DNA of 64,000 nucleotides, taken from Acanthaster planci. Taxonomy: Eukaryota > Echinodermata > Asteroidea > Valvatida > Acanthasteridae. The DNA is taken from NCBI RefSeq assembly GCF_001949145.1, contig NW_019091374.1:291336-355335 (forward strand), in the 5' to 3' direction. The position numbers and the translations under genes were made by a program. The notes under the pieces are model-generated. The model had not been told where the DNA came from and did not search any database. It worked only from the letters and a program-made list of their open reading frames with translations. Positions 58,701 through 64,000 of the stretch are shown piece after piece (the stretch's first letter is position 1; every line of letters starts with the position of its first letter).

Positions 58701-59871
58701 TGTAGGACCTATTGAGTCCTTCTCAACTTGTCAGCGCCTTATGCCGAACACCATCCTCCGCGTGGCCATTTGGCTCCTTGGAATCAGTGCCATCTTGGGT
58801 AACCTCTTCGTGATTGGGCAACGAGGAGTCAAGAAGGGCTGGCACGAGCTGACGGTTCAGTCTATATTAATTACTCAACTGGCCATCTCAGACACCTTGA
58901 TGGGCGTATACATGATCGCCATAGGCGCTGCAGACGTGCACTTTGGTGAGAGCTACTTTCTGTCGGCGGAGGCGTGGCGCACTGGTGCCTGGTGTAAAGC
59001 CATCGGCTTCCTGTCCATTTTGTCGTCGGAAGCGTCCGTGTTCTTTGTCATGTTGATCAGCGTGGACAGGTTCATCAGTATCGCCTTTCCCTTCAGCCGT
59101 TTCCGGCTGGAGGTCCGATTCGCCCGCATCACCGTCGCCGTGCTGTGGCTCATCGCCTTCGTCCTGAGTCTGACAGGCACCCTCATGGCCGGAAAGGAGC
59201 CTGCCTTCTACGGCCTATCTGACGTATGCGTTGGCCTCCCACTCATCACCACCCCAGTTAATCAGTCCACAACTTGGACCTACATCCGCGAGACGGGCAC
59301 CTACGTTTACATCGCCTCTGCAGCCGGCACCCAGCCTGCCTGGGCTTTCTCCGTGTTCCTGTACCTGGGCCTGAATTTCGTCTGCTTTGCGGTGGTCCTG
59401 ATATGCTACGTGTTGATCTTCATTGTTGTGAAGCGATCATCACAGAGTGTGGCCCGACAGGGCAAGATGGCTGGGAAACCCAGCAATAGCGCCCATGGAA
59501 GCTTTTCGCACCGGAGCGTTACCTTCTCTCGGGAAGTCAAGCTGGCCAGCAGGATGGCACTCGTAGTCGGTACCGACTTCTTGTGCTGGATGCCTATCAT
59601 CGTCATGGGCATCCTGACCCAGAGTGGTCTTCTGAGCGTGCCCGAGGAGCTCTACGCCTGGACTGTGGTCTTCATCCTCCCCATCAACTCCTCGCTGAAC
59701 CCCTACCTGTACACCATCTCCAAGTTATGCTCCAACCGGCGCAAGTCTTCAAAGAAGAAGGCACAGTGCGTCCGCATGACCTACACGCTACCGAGGCTCA
59801 CCAACGACAGGATATTGAACTCGGCTGTGGACTCGGACACAGTGGCCGGCTTCATCGGTCGAGATTCGTGA
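16621..59871 (+). CDS. LGR type C receptor (relaxin-receptor / GRL101-like GPCR), 15-exon gene model, 5' partial
   Basis: The model joins 16621-16770, 18963-19071, 36760-36852, 42684-42755, 44241-44312, 46517-46588, 48702-48773, 49122-49193, 52703-52774, 54005-54076, 55814-55885, 56383-56454, 57279-57350, 58177-58248 and 58644-59871. It gives 790 residues with no internal stop. Residues run as follows: LDLa module about 1-51, LRR N-cap 52-87, first repeat 88-118, eleven 24-residue LRRs 119-382, cysteine-rich hinge about 389-415, seven-helix domain about 419-740, and a tail of about 50 residues. LDLa plus LRRs plus a rhodopsin-type 7TM is the hallmark of type C LGRs, whose best-known members are relaxin receptors at the plasma membrane. 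By family, the LRR ectodomain binds a peptide ligand and the LDLa module is needed for signalling. The ligand here is unknown. The LRR count (about 12) is close to the 10 of vertebrate RXFP1/2. An upstream exon carrying the start codon and signal peptide is missing, because the first visible codon is split by an intron. GRL101-like is an alternative to true RXFP, although those usually have several LDLa modules. Confidence 0.93.
16771..18962 (+). other. Receptor intron after the LDLa exon
   Basis: 2192 nt, GT-AG. It contains an 18-bp perfect palindrome AATAGAGATATCTCTATT (17932-17949) with a second partial copy 24 bases on, and two similar phrases about 740 bases apart (GGGCTTCATTACCTCACAGC near 17630 and GGGCTTCTTTACCTCACAGC near 18371). 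No other exon is seen. Confidence 0.75.
18963..19071 (+). CDS. Receptor exon: linker and LRR N-terminal cap
   Basis: This 109-nt exon enters in phase 1 and leaves in phase 2, after acceptor TTTTTTTCTCAG and before donor GTGAGT. It completes an Asp codon with the G left by the LDLa exon. It carries the LRRNT-like pair PGCSFGVLQVTC, an N-glycosylation sequon (NVT) and a KSVPKNIRF segment resembling the 'SVP..' element that precedes the first LRR in relaxin receptors. The phase shift from 1 to 2 marks the boundary between the phase-1 LDLa module and the phase-2 LRR exon series. Confidence 0.88.
19480..19630 (+). pseudogene. THAP zinc-finger domain fragment, frameshifted
   Basis: An ATG at 19480 opens MVKVCCAVRCHNRE, the start of a THAP-type C2CH DNA-binding domain. 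After codon 21 or so the match moves to another frame, where PADPQRRTKWITAIRRKNR continues the domain with its characteristic Trp and basic run. A small indel therefore separates the two halves. THAP domains occur in cellular genes and in P-element-like transposases. An isolated broken copy inside another gene's intron suggests a transposon remnant or retrocopy. The distal Cys and His of the motif are not clearly present. Confidence 0.72.
20260..20463. mobile_element. MITE-like element with GGTGTT/AACACC repeats
   Basis: The left end is CATTGCAAAACCGGGGTGTT. The right end, reverse-complemented, is CACTGCAAAATCTGAGGCGT. Both are flanked by TA. The interior is built of GGTGTT and AACACC units including GGTGTTAAATAACACC. 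This architecture is common among short palindromic DNA elements in animal genomes. Confidence 0.7.
20655..20800 (+). repeat. Dispersed repeat, copy 2 (copy 1 near 15085)
   Basis: It matches the 15085-15235 segment in order and orientation, through ATGAGATGCATG, CCTGACCAGCATGGCTCT and AGATGAGGGG. See the copy 1 entry for the shared phrases. Confidence 0.65.
22998..23264. repeat. GC-run repeat, related in style to 61391-61628
   Basis: A G-run (CAGGGTGGGGGGGGAAGTG) follows GGCGCAGATC, and the far side reads TGACCCCCCTCCAGAAAAAT then GAACCCGCCTC. The ends are roughly inverse, suggesting a decayed non-autonomous element. The boundaries are uncertain. Confidence 0.4.
23410..23700 (+). repeat. Dispersed repeat, copy 2 (copy 1 near 7190)
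   Basis: It shares GATGTCATCCAAGG, CTCAAT, TTTTCAG, GAGTTCACAATTTGAAC and TGTCCAGAAA with the earlier copy in the same order. The boundaries are approximate because similarity fades at both ends. Confidence 0.55.
24046..24182 (+). mobile_element. Small inverted-repeat element (MITE-like), copy B
   Basis: It begins GCCTGTTTGATTCGCACG and ends with the inverse, CGTGGGAAACAAACAGGC. Inside are ATCAGTGATCTGACGG and GATGGAGCGAACCAGC. It is the reverse-orientation partner of 8065-8207. Confidence 0.75.
26349..26560 (+). pseudogene. Coding-like remnant with internal stop, unknown family
   Basis: From ATG 26349 the frame reads MDEDQAKEKANRKTLLAVKQ, then IFFNKYKDL, a stop codon, and then the same frame continues SSFVLLEDVDTHQDILEDL, KDRVNKGMKESIKQ. 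The composition (charged, helical, low in rare residues) looks like a real protein and not random translation. I do not recognise the family. It lies inside the inverted-repeat element, so it could be decayed cargo or a fragment of the element's own gene. Confidence 0.35.
27084..27784. repeat. Three copies of a ~180-bp repeat: two direct, one inverted
   Basis: Copy 1 (27086-27262) and copy 2 (27325-27460) both begin AGCAAGAAATGAGACC and continue with a GGGGTACC phrase, TGTCCAAT, CTATACACA, TAACACATCCCC and GATTCC. Copy 3 (27602-27781) is the reverse complement, with CCTCGGTCTCATTTTTGCC at its end. Copies 1 and 3 together could be the ends of a nested foldback of about 700 bp, with copy 2 a partial duplication. 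Confidence 0.75.
31445..31785. mobile_element. 341-bp palindromic element with internal short repeats
   Basis: The ends are inverted: TACGGAGCCTCTAAAGGAAC and GTCCCTTAACGGGCTCCGTA, followed inward by ATGCGTTGAAA and TTTTCAACGCAT. The interior carries at least five variants of CGAAATGATTTCGTGCACAC in both orientations. No coding capacity. It resembles a non-autonomous foldback element. Confidence 0.8.
33088..33578. mobile_element. 491-bp foldback element with repeated ACATCCTGAGATAAT motif
   Basis: The arms begin CGGAGCTCTGGATGTGCC on the left and CGGAGCTCTGGAAGTGCC (reverse complement) on the right. The phrases GAGATCC, then CAAGATGTTGACATCC and GAGATAATTTATCA occur in both arms. The motif GACATCCTGAGATAAT appears at 33170-33186, at 33367-33382 followed at once by its inverse at 33384-33401, and inverted again at 33481-33500. 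Confidence 0.8.
34755..34983. mobile_element. 229-bp hAT-like MITE
   Basis: It has perfect 15-bp terminal inverted repeats, CAGTGGCGTATCCAG on the left and CTGGATACGCCACTG on the right. CAGTGGCG-type ends are typical of hAT transposons. Flanking 8-mers ACTTTGGG and ACTGGGGG agree at six of eight positions, compatible with an aged 8-bp target duplication. There is no coding capacity. Confidence 0.75.
35934..36320 (+). mobile_element. Candidate LINE 3' end
   Basis: A T-rich stretch with a poly-T run (36058-36073) is followed by low-complexity sequence, then GCAGAAATAAACAATGTC, and it ends in TCAATTTCAATTTC. A polyadenylation-type signal followed by a short terminal repeat resembles the 3' end of CR1/L2-like LINEs. 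No reverse-transcriptase motif is attached, so the call is tentative. Confidence 0.35.
36760..36852 (+). CDS. Receptor exon: first leucine-rich repeat (93 nt)
   Basis: This 93-nt exon is phase 2 on both sides, between acceptor CCATCCGCAG and donor GTAAGT. It completes a Val codon from the previous exon (GT+A) and ends with a split Leu codon, giving 31 codons. The product (VSLNGVPAVMGKEEM, then ATGLVNWTHYPFLIKL) is a weak LRR with an NWT glycosylation sequon. It is seven residues longer than the standard repeats that follow. The call rests on exact splice-phase agreement, open frame and position, since LRR consensus is poor here. It sits 17.7 kb after the previous exon, so another exon could have been missed in between. 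Confidence 0.68.
37415..37541. repeat. Inverted repeat with 33-bp arms
   Basis: The left arm GGAGCCGGATTTTTAGTGCT, followed by CTGTAAAAAACTT, pairs with the right arm AAGTTTTTTACGGAGCACTA, followed by CAAAATCCGGCTTT, across a loop of about 60 bases. It could be a tiny palindromic element or a stable hairpin in the pre-mRNA. Confidence 0.75.
38790..40317 (+). mobile_element. Decayed LINE (CR1/L2/Rex1-like) reverse transcriptase with TCTAA 3' repeat
   Basis: The first block (38790-39170) has NASGPDGVGNQILK, LQLWKTSMIVPIPKGS and NDYRPVALTS. After a frameshift comes DFSGAFNAIQPRILI near 39181, then a second block (39249-39677) with TGAPQGCVISPFLFSFYTSD and NTQKTKEMIVDF. The catalytic YADD box reads HTDE, so the second Asp is lost and the enzyme could not be active even without the frameshifts and stops. 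Terminal-region remnants follow, and the copy ends in TCTAATCTAATCTAATCTAA at about 40297-40317. A short terminal microsatellite is characteristic of the CR1/L2 group. Confidence 0.9.
40360..40588. mobile_element. MITE-like inverted-repeat element, about 229 bp
   Basis: The ends are ATAGACCTTTTTCAC and the inverse TGGAAAAGGTCTATG. The interior has CACGTG-rich sequence (CCACGTGCAAGCGCACGTGTG). No open frame of interest. Confidence 0.6.
42684..42755 (+). CDS. Receptor LRR exon (72 nt)
   Basis: Exactly 72 nt, phase 2-2, acceptor GTCCTTTAG and donor GTAAGT. It encodes one 24-residue LRR with IVYIDPLAFQGLTSLTEL, including the typical 'AFxGLxxLxxL' second half. It is the first canonical repeat of the series and opens the run of identical-length exons. 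Confidence 0.92.
44241..44312 (+). CDS. Receptor LRR exon (72 nt)
   Basis: 72 nt, phase 2-2, acceptor TTTTGCCTACAG and donor GTAAGT. The repeat reads NIMGNKIKTLSTDHF, then RALNSLEI. 'GNKIKTL' matches the LRR 'xNxIxxL' signature. The split codon joins CT+T (Leu) upstream and AT+A (Ile) downstream. Confidence 0.93.
45293..45477. mobile_element. MITE-like element, copy in intron 5
   Basis: The start AAGGCTAGTTCATATT and end GGTATGAACCGGCCTT are inverted copies. The inside has TTTCAACTCGAGCGAAATTT and GACGTCAAATTCGCTTCG, shared almost word for word with 47993-48316. Confidence 0.75.
46517..46588 (+). CDS. Receptor LRR exon (72 nt)
   Basis: 72 nt, phase 2-2, acceptor TTTCCATCCAG and donor GTGAGT. 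It encodes NMSHNDITDLEPGVF, then QNAVNVSY. 'HNDITDLEPGVF' is a clear LRR core, and NMS and NVS are N-glycosylation sequons. A long foldback element begins only about 20 bases after the donor site. Confidence 0.93.
46609..47600. mobile_element. Foldback element, about 990 bp, arms of about 430 bp
   Basis: The left arm (46609 to about 47040) and the right arm (about 47225-47600) are reverse complements over most of their length. Shared phrases include CTTGGTGGCGGCAG, ATTCAAAACAA, GGGTACCGTAGC, CAAATTCACCCCTCGG, GTTGAAGAATTCCA and GGAGCGTCTTTTTAGAGCAC. The left arm has extra sequence near 46650-46720. The core between the arms contains ATCACGGTTATACGCGCAAG. It starts about 20 bases after the donor of the 46517-46588 exon. 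No intact transposase is seen. Confidence 0.85.
47993..48316. mobile_element. MITE-like element, copy in intron 6
   Basis: The start AAGGCCAGTTTATACTTTCG and end GTAGTATGAACCGGCCTT form terminal inverted repeats. It shares the TTTCAACTCGAGCGAAGTTT and TCAAATTCGCTTCG phrases with 45293-45477 and CGCAAATTTGTG with 12296-12486. It is longer than the other copies because of extra sequence after the left end. Confidence 0.75.
48702..48773 (+). CDS. Receptor LRR exon (72 nt)
   Basis: 72 nt, phase 2-2, acceptor TGCATTTAG and donor GTAAGT. The repeat is SLSFNSMKTLKKGTF, then LGLSRVSTL. The 'FNSMKTLKKGTFLGLS' core fits the LRR consensus closely. Confidence 0.93.
49122..49193 (+). CDS. Receptor LRR exon (72 nt)
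   Basis: 72 nt, phase 2-2, acceptor CTCCTTCACAG and donor GTGAGT. The repeat reads DIENVPIWYIEQGAL, then EGLTGLRSL. It lacks the usual Asn of 'xxNxI', having Val at that place, but the second half is canonical. The intron before it is the shortest in the gene at 348 nt. Confidence 0.9.
51401..51589. mobile_element. 189-bp palindromic MITE with GGGTCA/TGACCC units
   Basis: The ends are CACTCTAAAAACTTCCAGGT and ACCTGGACGTTTTTCGAGTG, both flanked by TA, consistent with a TA target duplication. The arms continue GTCAGATTGACCC / GCGTCAATCTGAC. The interior alternates GGGTCATA and TATGACCC units. There is no coding potential. Confidence 0.85.
51775..52152. other. Assembly gap (378 N)
   Basis: Run of N. 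The 12-base phrase TGTTGTTCAAAC occurs immediately before the gap (51763-51774) and again just after it (52158-52169), which suggests that a repeat spans or caused the gap. Open frames drawn across the N run are artefacts. Confidence 0.98.
52703..52774 (+). CDS. Receptor LRR exon (72 nt)
   Basis: 72 nt, phase 2-2, acceptor CTCACGGCAG and donor GTGAGT. It encodes QLSFNALEFVYPETF, then RDLTSLQHL. It joins the previous exon through CT+A (Leu). The intron before it contains the assembly gap, so a further 72-nt exon between these two cannot be excluded. Confidence 0.93.
54005..54076 (+). CDS. Receptor LRR exon (72 nt)
   Basis: 72 nt, phase 2-2, preceded by the polypyrimidine acceptor TTTTTTTTCTCAG and followed by GTAAGT. 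It encodes AIRGNSLSTVQKGSF, then IGLHSVTDL. 'GNSLSTVQKGSFIGL' is a typical repeat core. Confidence 0.93.
55814..55885 (+). CDS. Receptor LRR exon (72 nt)
   Basis: 72 nt, phase 2-2, acceptor TTCGCTTGTAG and donor GTGAGT. It encodes ILVNDNISTVEPGAF, then QGLENLIFL. 'NDNISTVEPGAFQGLENL' is among the best matches to the LRR consensus in the gene, and NIS is a glycosylation sequon. Confidence 0.94.
56383..56454 (+). CDS. Receptor LRR exon (72 nt)
   Basis: 72 nt, phase 2-2, acceptor TTTATTGCAG and donor GTAAGT. It encodes DLGNNTFTELRAGTF, then AGLSKLQVL, a canonical LRR with an NNT sequon. Confidence 0.94.
57279..57350 (+). CDS. Receptor LRR exon (72 nt)
   Basis: 72 nt, phase 2-2, acceptor ATTGGTTTAG and donor GTAAGT. 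It encodes WMSHVPLRHIEPGAF, then SGLSNLVSL. As in the 49122 exon, the consensus Asn is replaced by Val, while 'IEPGAFSGLSNLVSL' is strongly conserved. Confidence 0.93.
58177..58248 (+). CDS. Receptor LRR exon (72 nt), last repeat before the hinge
   Basis: 72 nt, phase 2-2, acceptor CTTTTCCACAG and donor GTAAGT. It encodes NILHADLDAPNLGIL, then DGLDNLESL. The first half diverges from the consensus ('ADLDAPNLGIL'), as often happens for the final LRR that packs against a hinge, but length, phase and the C-terminal 'GLDNLESL' leave little doubt. Confidence 0.9.
58644..59871 (+). CDS. Receptor terminal exon: cysteine-rich hinge, seven transmembrane helices, C-tail
   Basis: This single 1228-nt exon follows acceptor GTTTTTCAG and ends at TGA 59869-59871. 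It covers residues 382-790. The hinge has CC, C and C (RLCCLL, NISCVG, STCQRL), matching the hinge of type C LGRs. TM1 is about 419-440 with the LGN motif. TM2 is about 455-476 with LAISD. TM3 starts at Cys499 and ends in DRF, a variant of DRY, at genomic 59065-59073. TM4 is about 544-563. Extracellular loop 2 has Cys577, the likely disulfide partner of Cys499, and an NQST sequon. TM5 is about 613-644, TM6 about 684-707 with CWMP, and TM7 about 717-740 with NPYLY. A basic stretch (NRRKSSKKK) follows at the helix-8 position. An intronless 7TM domain behind one-LRR-per-exon coding is usual for LGR genes. The exon is visibly more GC-rich than its introns. A receptor role coupled to G proteins is well supported, while the ligand is unknown. 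Confidence 0.97.
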
Positions 59872-60170
59872 GGCACATTTACCCAGTCTCTGGATGTTTA
59901 CTGGTCGCATGAGACCCTTATGTATATATGCCAACAAACAAAGCATACCGTTCAACTGAGCTGTATAGGCCTACTCTCCACATAGATTAGATGTTTGATT
60001 ACAACACCAAGGCAAGTGAAATGTAGCTTGTACATAATTATGTTGTGTGCATTTCGAAATTCAAAATGTGGGCTTCCGCTGGAGGGAGCATAAGATCAGA
60101 CACAAGAAAAGAACCAGGGTCAACAGTCATTAATGAATGCTTTTGCATTCATTTGAATAGCCTGTGATTT

Positions 60171-60530
60171 AAATAAGCCTTTTGCGAGTTGAATTTGAAT
60201 AACATCTGGTACACTGAGTTTTTAAAATTCACGTGAACACAGCAATTTGAATTCTCCATACTAAAGACACTGTTGCTATACCTTGTGATTCGGGGCAAGC
60301 TTTGGCTTAGTTGCACAAAAGACGTCTTGCAGCAATACATTATTTTCAATGGATACTAATGGCACAAAGGAACCAGTCCATTTCAGAGATGGTGGTCACT
60401 GTGCAAAAGCTTGCCCCGAATCACGAGGAATAGCCACAGTGCACTTAGTTCAGGGAATTCAAATTGTTCTGTTTATGTGAAATCAGATAACTCAGTGTTT
60501 CTTCAAATTTAACTCGCAAAGGGCTTATTC
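60171..60530. mobile_element. 360-bp foldback element in the probable 3' UTR
   Basis: The left arm begins AAATAAGCCTTTTGCGAGTT and the right arm ends AACTCGCAAAGGGCTTATTC. The arms continue inward through GAATTTGAA, ACTGAGTT, CAATTTGAATTC and GTGATTCGGGGCAAGCTTT, leaving a loop of about 95 bases. It is a typical non-autonomous inverted-repeat element, located 300 nt after the receptor stop codon and before the first candidate poly(A) signal. Confidence 0.85.
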
Positions 60531-60715
60531 AGCCTAGGGGCCTTGTAATGGACTTAAGGGGCCTAGACTAAAGCATTGCTTGGTTGAGGTGGTAACAGAA
60601 CAAGGAATGAGTGCTACACGAGCCGTTCCAATCTTGAAATTTTCATAAATTCACAATTATTGCGAAAGACACTCTTCCTTTCCTGACTAATACACTAAGT
60701 GTCCTTTTGAGTTGA

Positions 60716-60721
60716 AATAAA
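60716..60721 (+). terminator. Candidate polyadenylation signal AATAAA for the receptor transcript
   Basis: This is the first AATAAA I found downstream of the stop codon, about 845 nt away, inside GTTGAAATAAAACTG. If used, the 3' UTR would include the foldback element at 60171-60530. No transcript data are available, so this is only a candidate. Confidence 0.35.
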
Positions 60722-61390
60722 ACTGTAAAGTTCCAAACTGAAACATGTAAGTGTGTGCAACACTGTATTTGTAATTCCAAGAATGATTTGTCACAATAAT
60801 AGACGTGTTCGTGATCACTTAAATTGGGAACTACATGAGAATATTTATCCAAAGCATTTTAAATGTACATGTAGGCTTAATTGAAAACTAGGTAAAAATT
60901 ATTCTATTTTGAAAGTGTACAGTAATGTTAATGTAGCACATGTACCATGAATATAAATTAATTAAATATCAATACATTTATATCATATCTTTTCTGATAT
61001 CACCGCCACATATTATCACTGAGCGGAACCTTTATAGGGTAATGGTAGGAGGAGAATGCTGATTAAAGGAAAGGGGGCATGAAGGTTTGTAGTAATGTTG
61101 CCAAAAGATGGCTCAATAGGACGAAGACTTTTAAATATATATTTTTGTGTCGAGTTTCGGTACGATCCACCATCGCACGGTTGTTAACCTTAAGGGAGGG
61201 GGAATACAATCCTCCCAGTCGGCGCATAGGGGAGCGGACATCCCCCCTTCCCACAACTGGAGAAAATACTTTTGCTTTTAAAATGTGATGTGAGAGAGAA
61301 GAGTTTGGGGTCTGTTTCATTTCCCTTTCCTTTCCAACATGTTTAAATCCGACAATTTAGTCTCTGCCTGGCCACAAGAGGTTACCTAAA

Positions 61391-61628
61391 CCAGGGGCAG
61401 ACCCGAGGGGCAGCGAGGGGGTGGCGTGCCCCCCCCCCTGCCATCAAAAAAAGAAGTTAATTTTCTGTTTGAAAAAAATAATGTCAGAAGGGCAATTGTT
61501 AGGCCTATTTCGTTTTCCTTCCAAAAGCGTGTCGGAATCCCCCAAATGTAGCCGTACCCTGAGAAGACAGTAACAGGTTGAGTAACAAAATTTCCATTTT
61601 TGTCCCCCCCCTAGGTCTGCTCCCTTGG
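61391..61628. repeat. GC-run repeat with short terminal inverted repeats
   Basis: It begins CCAGGGGCAGACCCG with GCCCCCCCCCCTGCC following, and ends TGTCCCCCCCCTAGGTCTGC, then TCCCTTGG. The ends are approximate inverse copies (CCAGGGGCAGACC against CCAAGGGAGCAGACC). Similar C- or G-run segments occur at 13089-13296, 22998-23264 and 38440-38630. Confidence 0.55.
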
Positions 61629-62216
61629 ATTTACCCTTGTATTAAAACTGATATGATTATGTCCACTGGCAGAGGAAAGGTATTTCTTCGAAAGCAACCT
61701 ACATTACTAGGTTTCTTAATTTAATATAAACCTCAGAGAAGCTGCGGTTATAGACTCGACGGTAGAAGTGGAATAGAGATATTACTATTAAATGTTAAAG
61801 AGTGCTCTACTTAATTATTTAAAGTAGATCACCTAATTGTTTTAGCACTCTACGCATGTAAGTCCTCACAGCATTTAAAAAAGCAGGTACTTTCTGAGCT
61901 GGGGTAAAGAAAAATATTGGTATCTACCATTTTATTGCCAGGATTTTCAGAAACACTTTTAGGGAAATGCATAGGGAAATTGCATGAAATGCATATCACC
62001 AACTTGTAAAAAACTGTTCGTGTGTTTGAGTAGTATTCAAAGATACTGTAAGGTTTTCAAAGGCCAGTTTTAGAGGTAAGGTAGTGGAGTAGATACAGAT
62101 TGTAAAGTATTCACAATGACGTTCAAGAACCATTGTGAAAATAATAAGTCCTGTTCTTTTGCGCGCTTTTGTTCTCTTTCAGATGTGAAAGTCAGTGGGT
62201 TTTTTTGTTTTTAAAT

Positions 62217-62540
62217 GATATATTGAATTTAGCCAATCAAAATAATTGTTTATTTCTCACTGATGTGCATGACAATCTTCGAGTTCTCCATTTCAATTCT
62301 TATGTCACGTCCGTGAAAACGTTACTTCAAATTAATTAATTAAACACTTTAGCTTTTATCAGTTTTGGTTTCATTGATTGGTAAAAGTGATGCATTGAAT
62401 TTAGACATTCGAAAAAATTTTCATTCTTTACAGATATGCATAACAATCTTTGTGTTCTCAATTAAAGTTTTAGTGTCACGTTATTTCAAATGAATTGAGC
62501 CCTTTTAATTTTAATCAATGTATTCAACATTTCATGTACC
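62217..62540 (+). repeat. Diverged tandem duplication, period 172 bp
   Basis: Copy 1 starts GATATATTGAATTTAG (62217) and copy 2 GATGCATTGAATTTAG (62389). Both continue with ATATGCAT/GTGCAT, ACAATCTT, GTTCTC, a GTGTCACG / ATGTCACG phrase and TTCAAAT. The second copy has small deletions. Confidence 0.6.
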
Positions 62541-64000
62541 ATGTATATAACATTGCCTACACATTGACAGTTACCGGTTGTAATTTTGCGTATAACTGTT
62601 CACGCTTTAATGCATTACTCTAAATTAATCGTTTACGTGTATGTGATTCGTTTGCTACGCTAGTATACGAGGCTCAGCGTCGATCATGCTATAAAGTGAG
62701 CATTTTTCTCTTGGATGAAACAAGTCTCAAGGCTACAAATTTAGATTTCAAAAATGATCTTCTTCGTCCGAAGATAATCTAGGGGGAACAAACTGGAAAA
62801 TGGGATCACTCTGTTCCTTAATTGGAGAGTACATTTTTCTTACTGTTTATTCCCCTGATCCTCCACTTTTTCTGTCTCTTGTACCTATGTTCGTATCCCT
62901 GTGTCTTACTTAATGCTGCTAAAGCTGTTGCGTAACTATTGTGTAGCTATAGACCACTCTCATTTCGCATACAACTTGTATGGGCGGCCAAAGTCTGCAG
63001 AAATAACACCTTTTGGTTGGTTTTCGATTCCAACTCCAATTTGTTCAAGTGACCATTTATCTCATTGATTTTAAATGGGGTTGTATTTTCTTTTAGTATT
63101 TAGTAGCGAGCGTATTATCATCTGGTATTCTGATAACTGCGTGGGATTTGTAACGCTTTTTGAATTGGTCTTTTACTTTTGTACCGGCGACTAACCATAG
63201 TTTTAGCAATCTATTGTAGGAAAAACGCGATTGTGACGTCAAAAGAACAGTTTAATGTATTACTGGCACGCCTGGCATTGATCATTTTGCTATAAAATCC
63301 TGGTCGTTAAACAGCTGTGGGTACTAGTCGGATCGGATCAAGAGTACGAATTTCTATGAAATGTGTACCAGTACTTGATTGAAAAGTCAACAAAAATTTT
63401 GAGTGTATCCTTTTTTCTATTTTTTTTAGAACTCTTCACAACTTCTGCAAAGGATGTAAGTACCGTTCAGGCCTGAGCAAATTCAATTCTTAAGGGAATG
63501 TCTGTTGGAACTTACGACCGAGGTAGCCCCTGGGAGAGAAACTAGTCCCTTGCCCCTCCCCCCCCTTAGCTTACAGTTTATAGACTTCAAATAATAAGAC
63601 GCTCGCTTCTGTTTTCAAAAACACTTGAAAAAATATCCGTTTTCGGTTAACACATTTATGACATTCATTAAACAAATTGCTATCACTACGATAATTACTA
63701 TATGTATAAGATCATTGGAATTCGTGTAAATTCAAAACATGATCAGAAAGGCGACTTTGTTAGGGTTAAGGTGAAGTTTGTTTGATCTTGGTTATTACCC
63801 TTTCAAAAAAACTTCATATAATTAGGGGACGTTTAACAGGTGATGTAGGCCAAATGTCGCCCTGTACTAGGGAAAGGATTTATAAAGAAAGGGTCCATAA
63901 AAAGAAGTGAGTTTTGTTTTGTACATTCAGATAACTGCATTGTGCATGACTGAATTAACAATTGACGTTTTTCTGATGGTGGAATTTATCATGGTTGGTT

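Larger units (their letters stand above)
59872..64000 (+). other. 3' flank and intergenic sequence
   Basis: AT-rich sequence with no further coding exon. It holds the foldback at 60171-60530, candidate AATAAA at 60716, a GC-run repeat at 61391-61628 and a tandem duplication from 62217. Nothing is recognised from about 62560 to the end apart from short homopolymer runs such as the C-run near 63559. Confidence 0.65.

Noticed and set aside
58953-59186. Minus-strand open frames opposite the 7TM exon
   Set aside because: They are shadows of the real coding strand, caused by its GC-rich codons. No domain is recognisable.

Overview
The window is eukaryotic nuclear DNA from an animal, most likely a marine invertebrate. 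The evidence is one very long gene with many GT-AG introns, AT-rich introns crowded with small inverted-repeat transposons and non-LTR retrotransposon debris, and a 378-base run of N that marks a scaffold gap. I cannot name the species from the sequence. A hemichordate, amphioxus, echinoderm or mollusc would all fit.

Only one gene can be supported with confidence. It lies on the + strand from 16621 (partial at its 5' end) to 59871 and encodes a leucine-rich-repeat G-protein-coupled receptor of LGR type C, the relaxin-receptor (RXFP) / GRL101 group. Fifteen exons are visible: one LDL-receptor class A exon, one LRR N-cap exon, one 93-nt first-repeat exon, eleven LRR exons of exactly 72 nt each, and one large terminal exon with a cysteine-rich hinge and all seven transmembrane segments. 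All fourteen junctions were checked by hand. They keep one open frame of 790 codons plus stop, starting with a codon split by the upstream intron. The signal-peptide exon was not found and is either upstream of the window or too short to recognise.

Layout: 1-3000 holds a decayed LINE on the minus strand and degenerate short repeats. 3000-16620 is gene-poor upstream sequence with several MITE-like inverted repeats. 16621-59871 is the receptor gene, whose second intron (about 17.7 kb) is loaded with mobile-element remains: a THAP-domain fragment, a 2.36-kb element with terminal inverted repeats, and palindromic elements near 31.5 and 33.3 kb. The third intron holds a second decayed LINE on the + strand. 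The sixth intron begins with a foldback element of about 1 kb. The eighth contains the assembly gap. 59872-64000 is 3' flank with a 360-bp foldback before the first candidate polyadenylation signal, a GC-run repeat and a diverged 172-bp tandem duplication.

I see no convincing undescribed biochemical system. The most interesting items are the fully modular, frame-neutral LRR exon architecture of the receptor and several structured mobile elements that may be unclassified. No tRNA, rRNA, CRISPR array or prokaryotic feature was seen.
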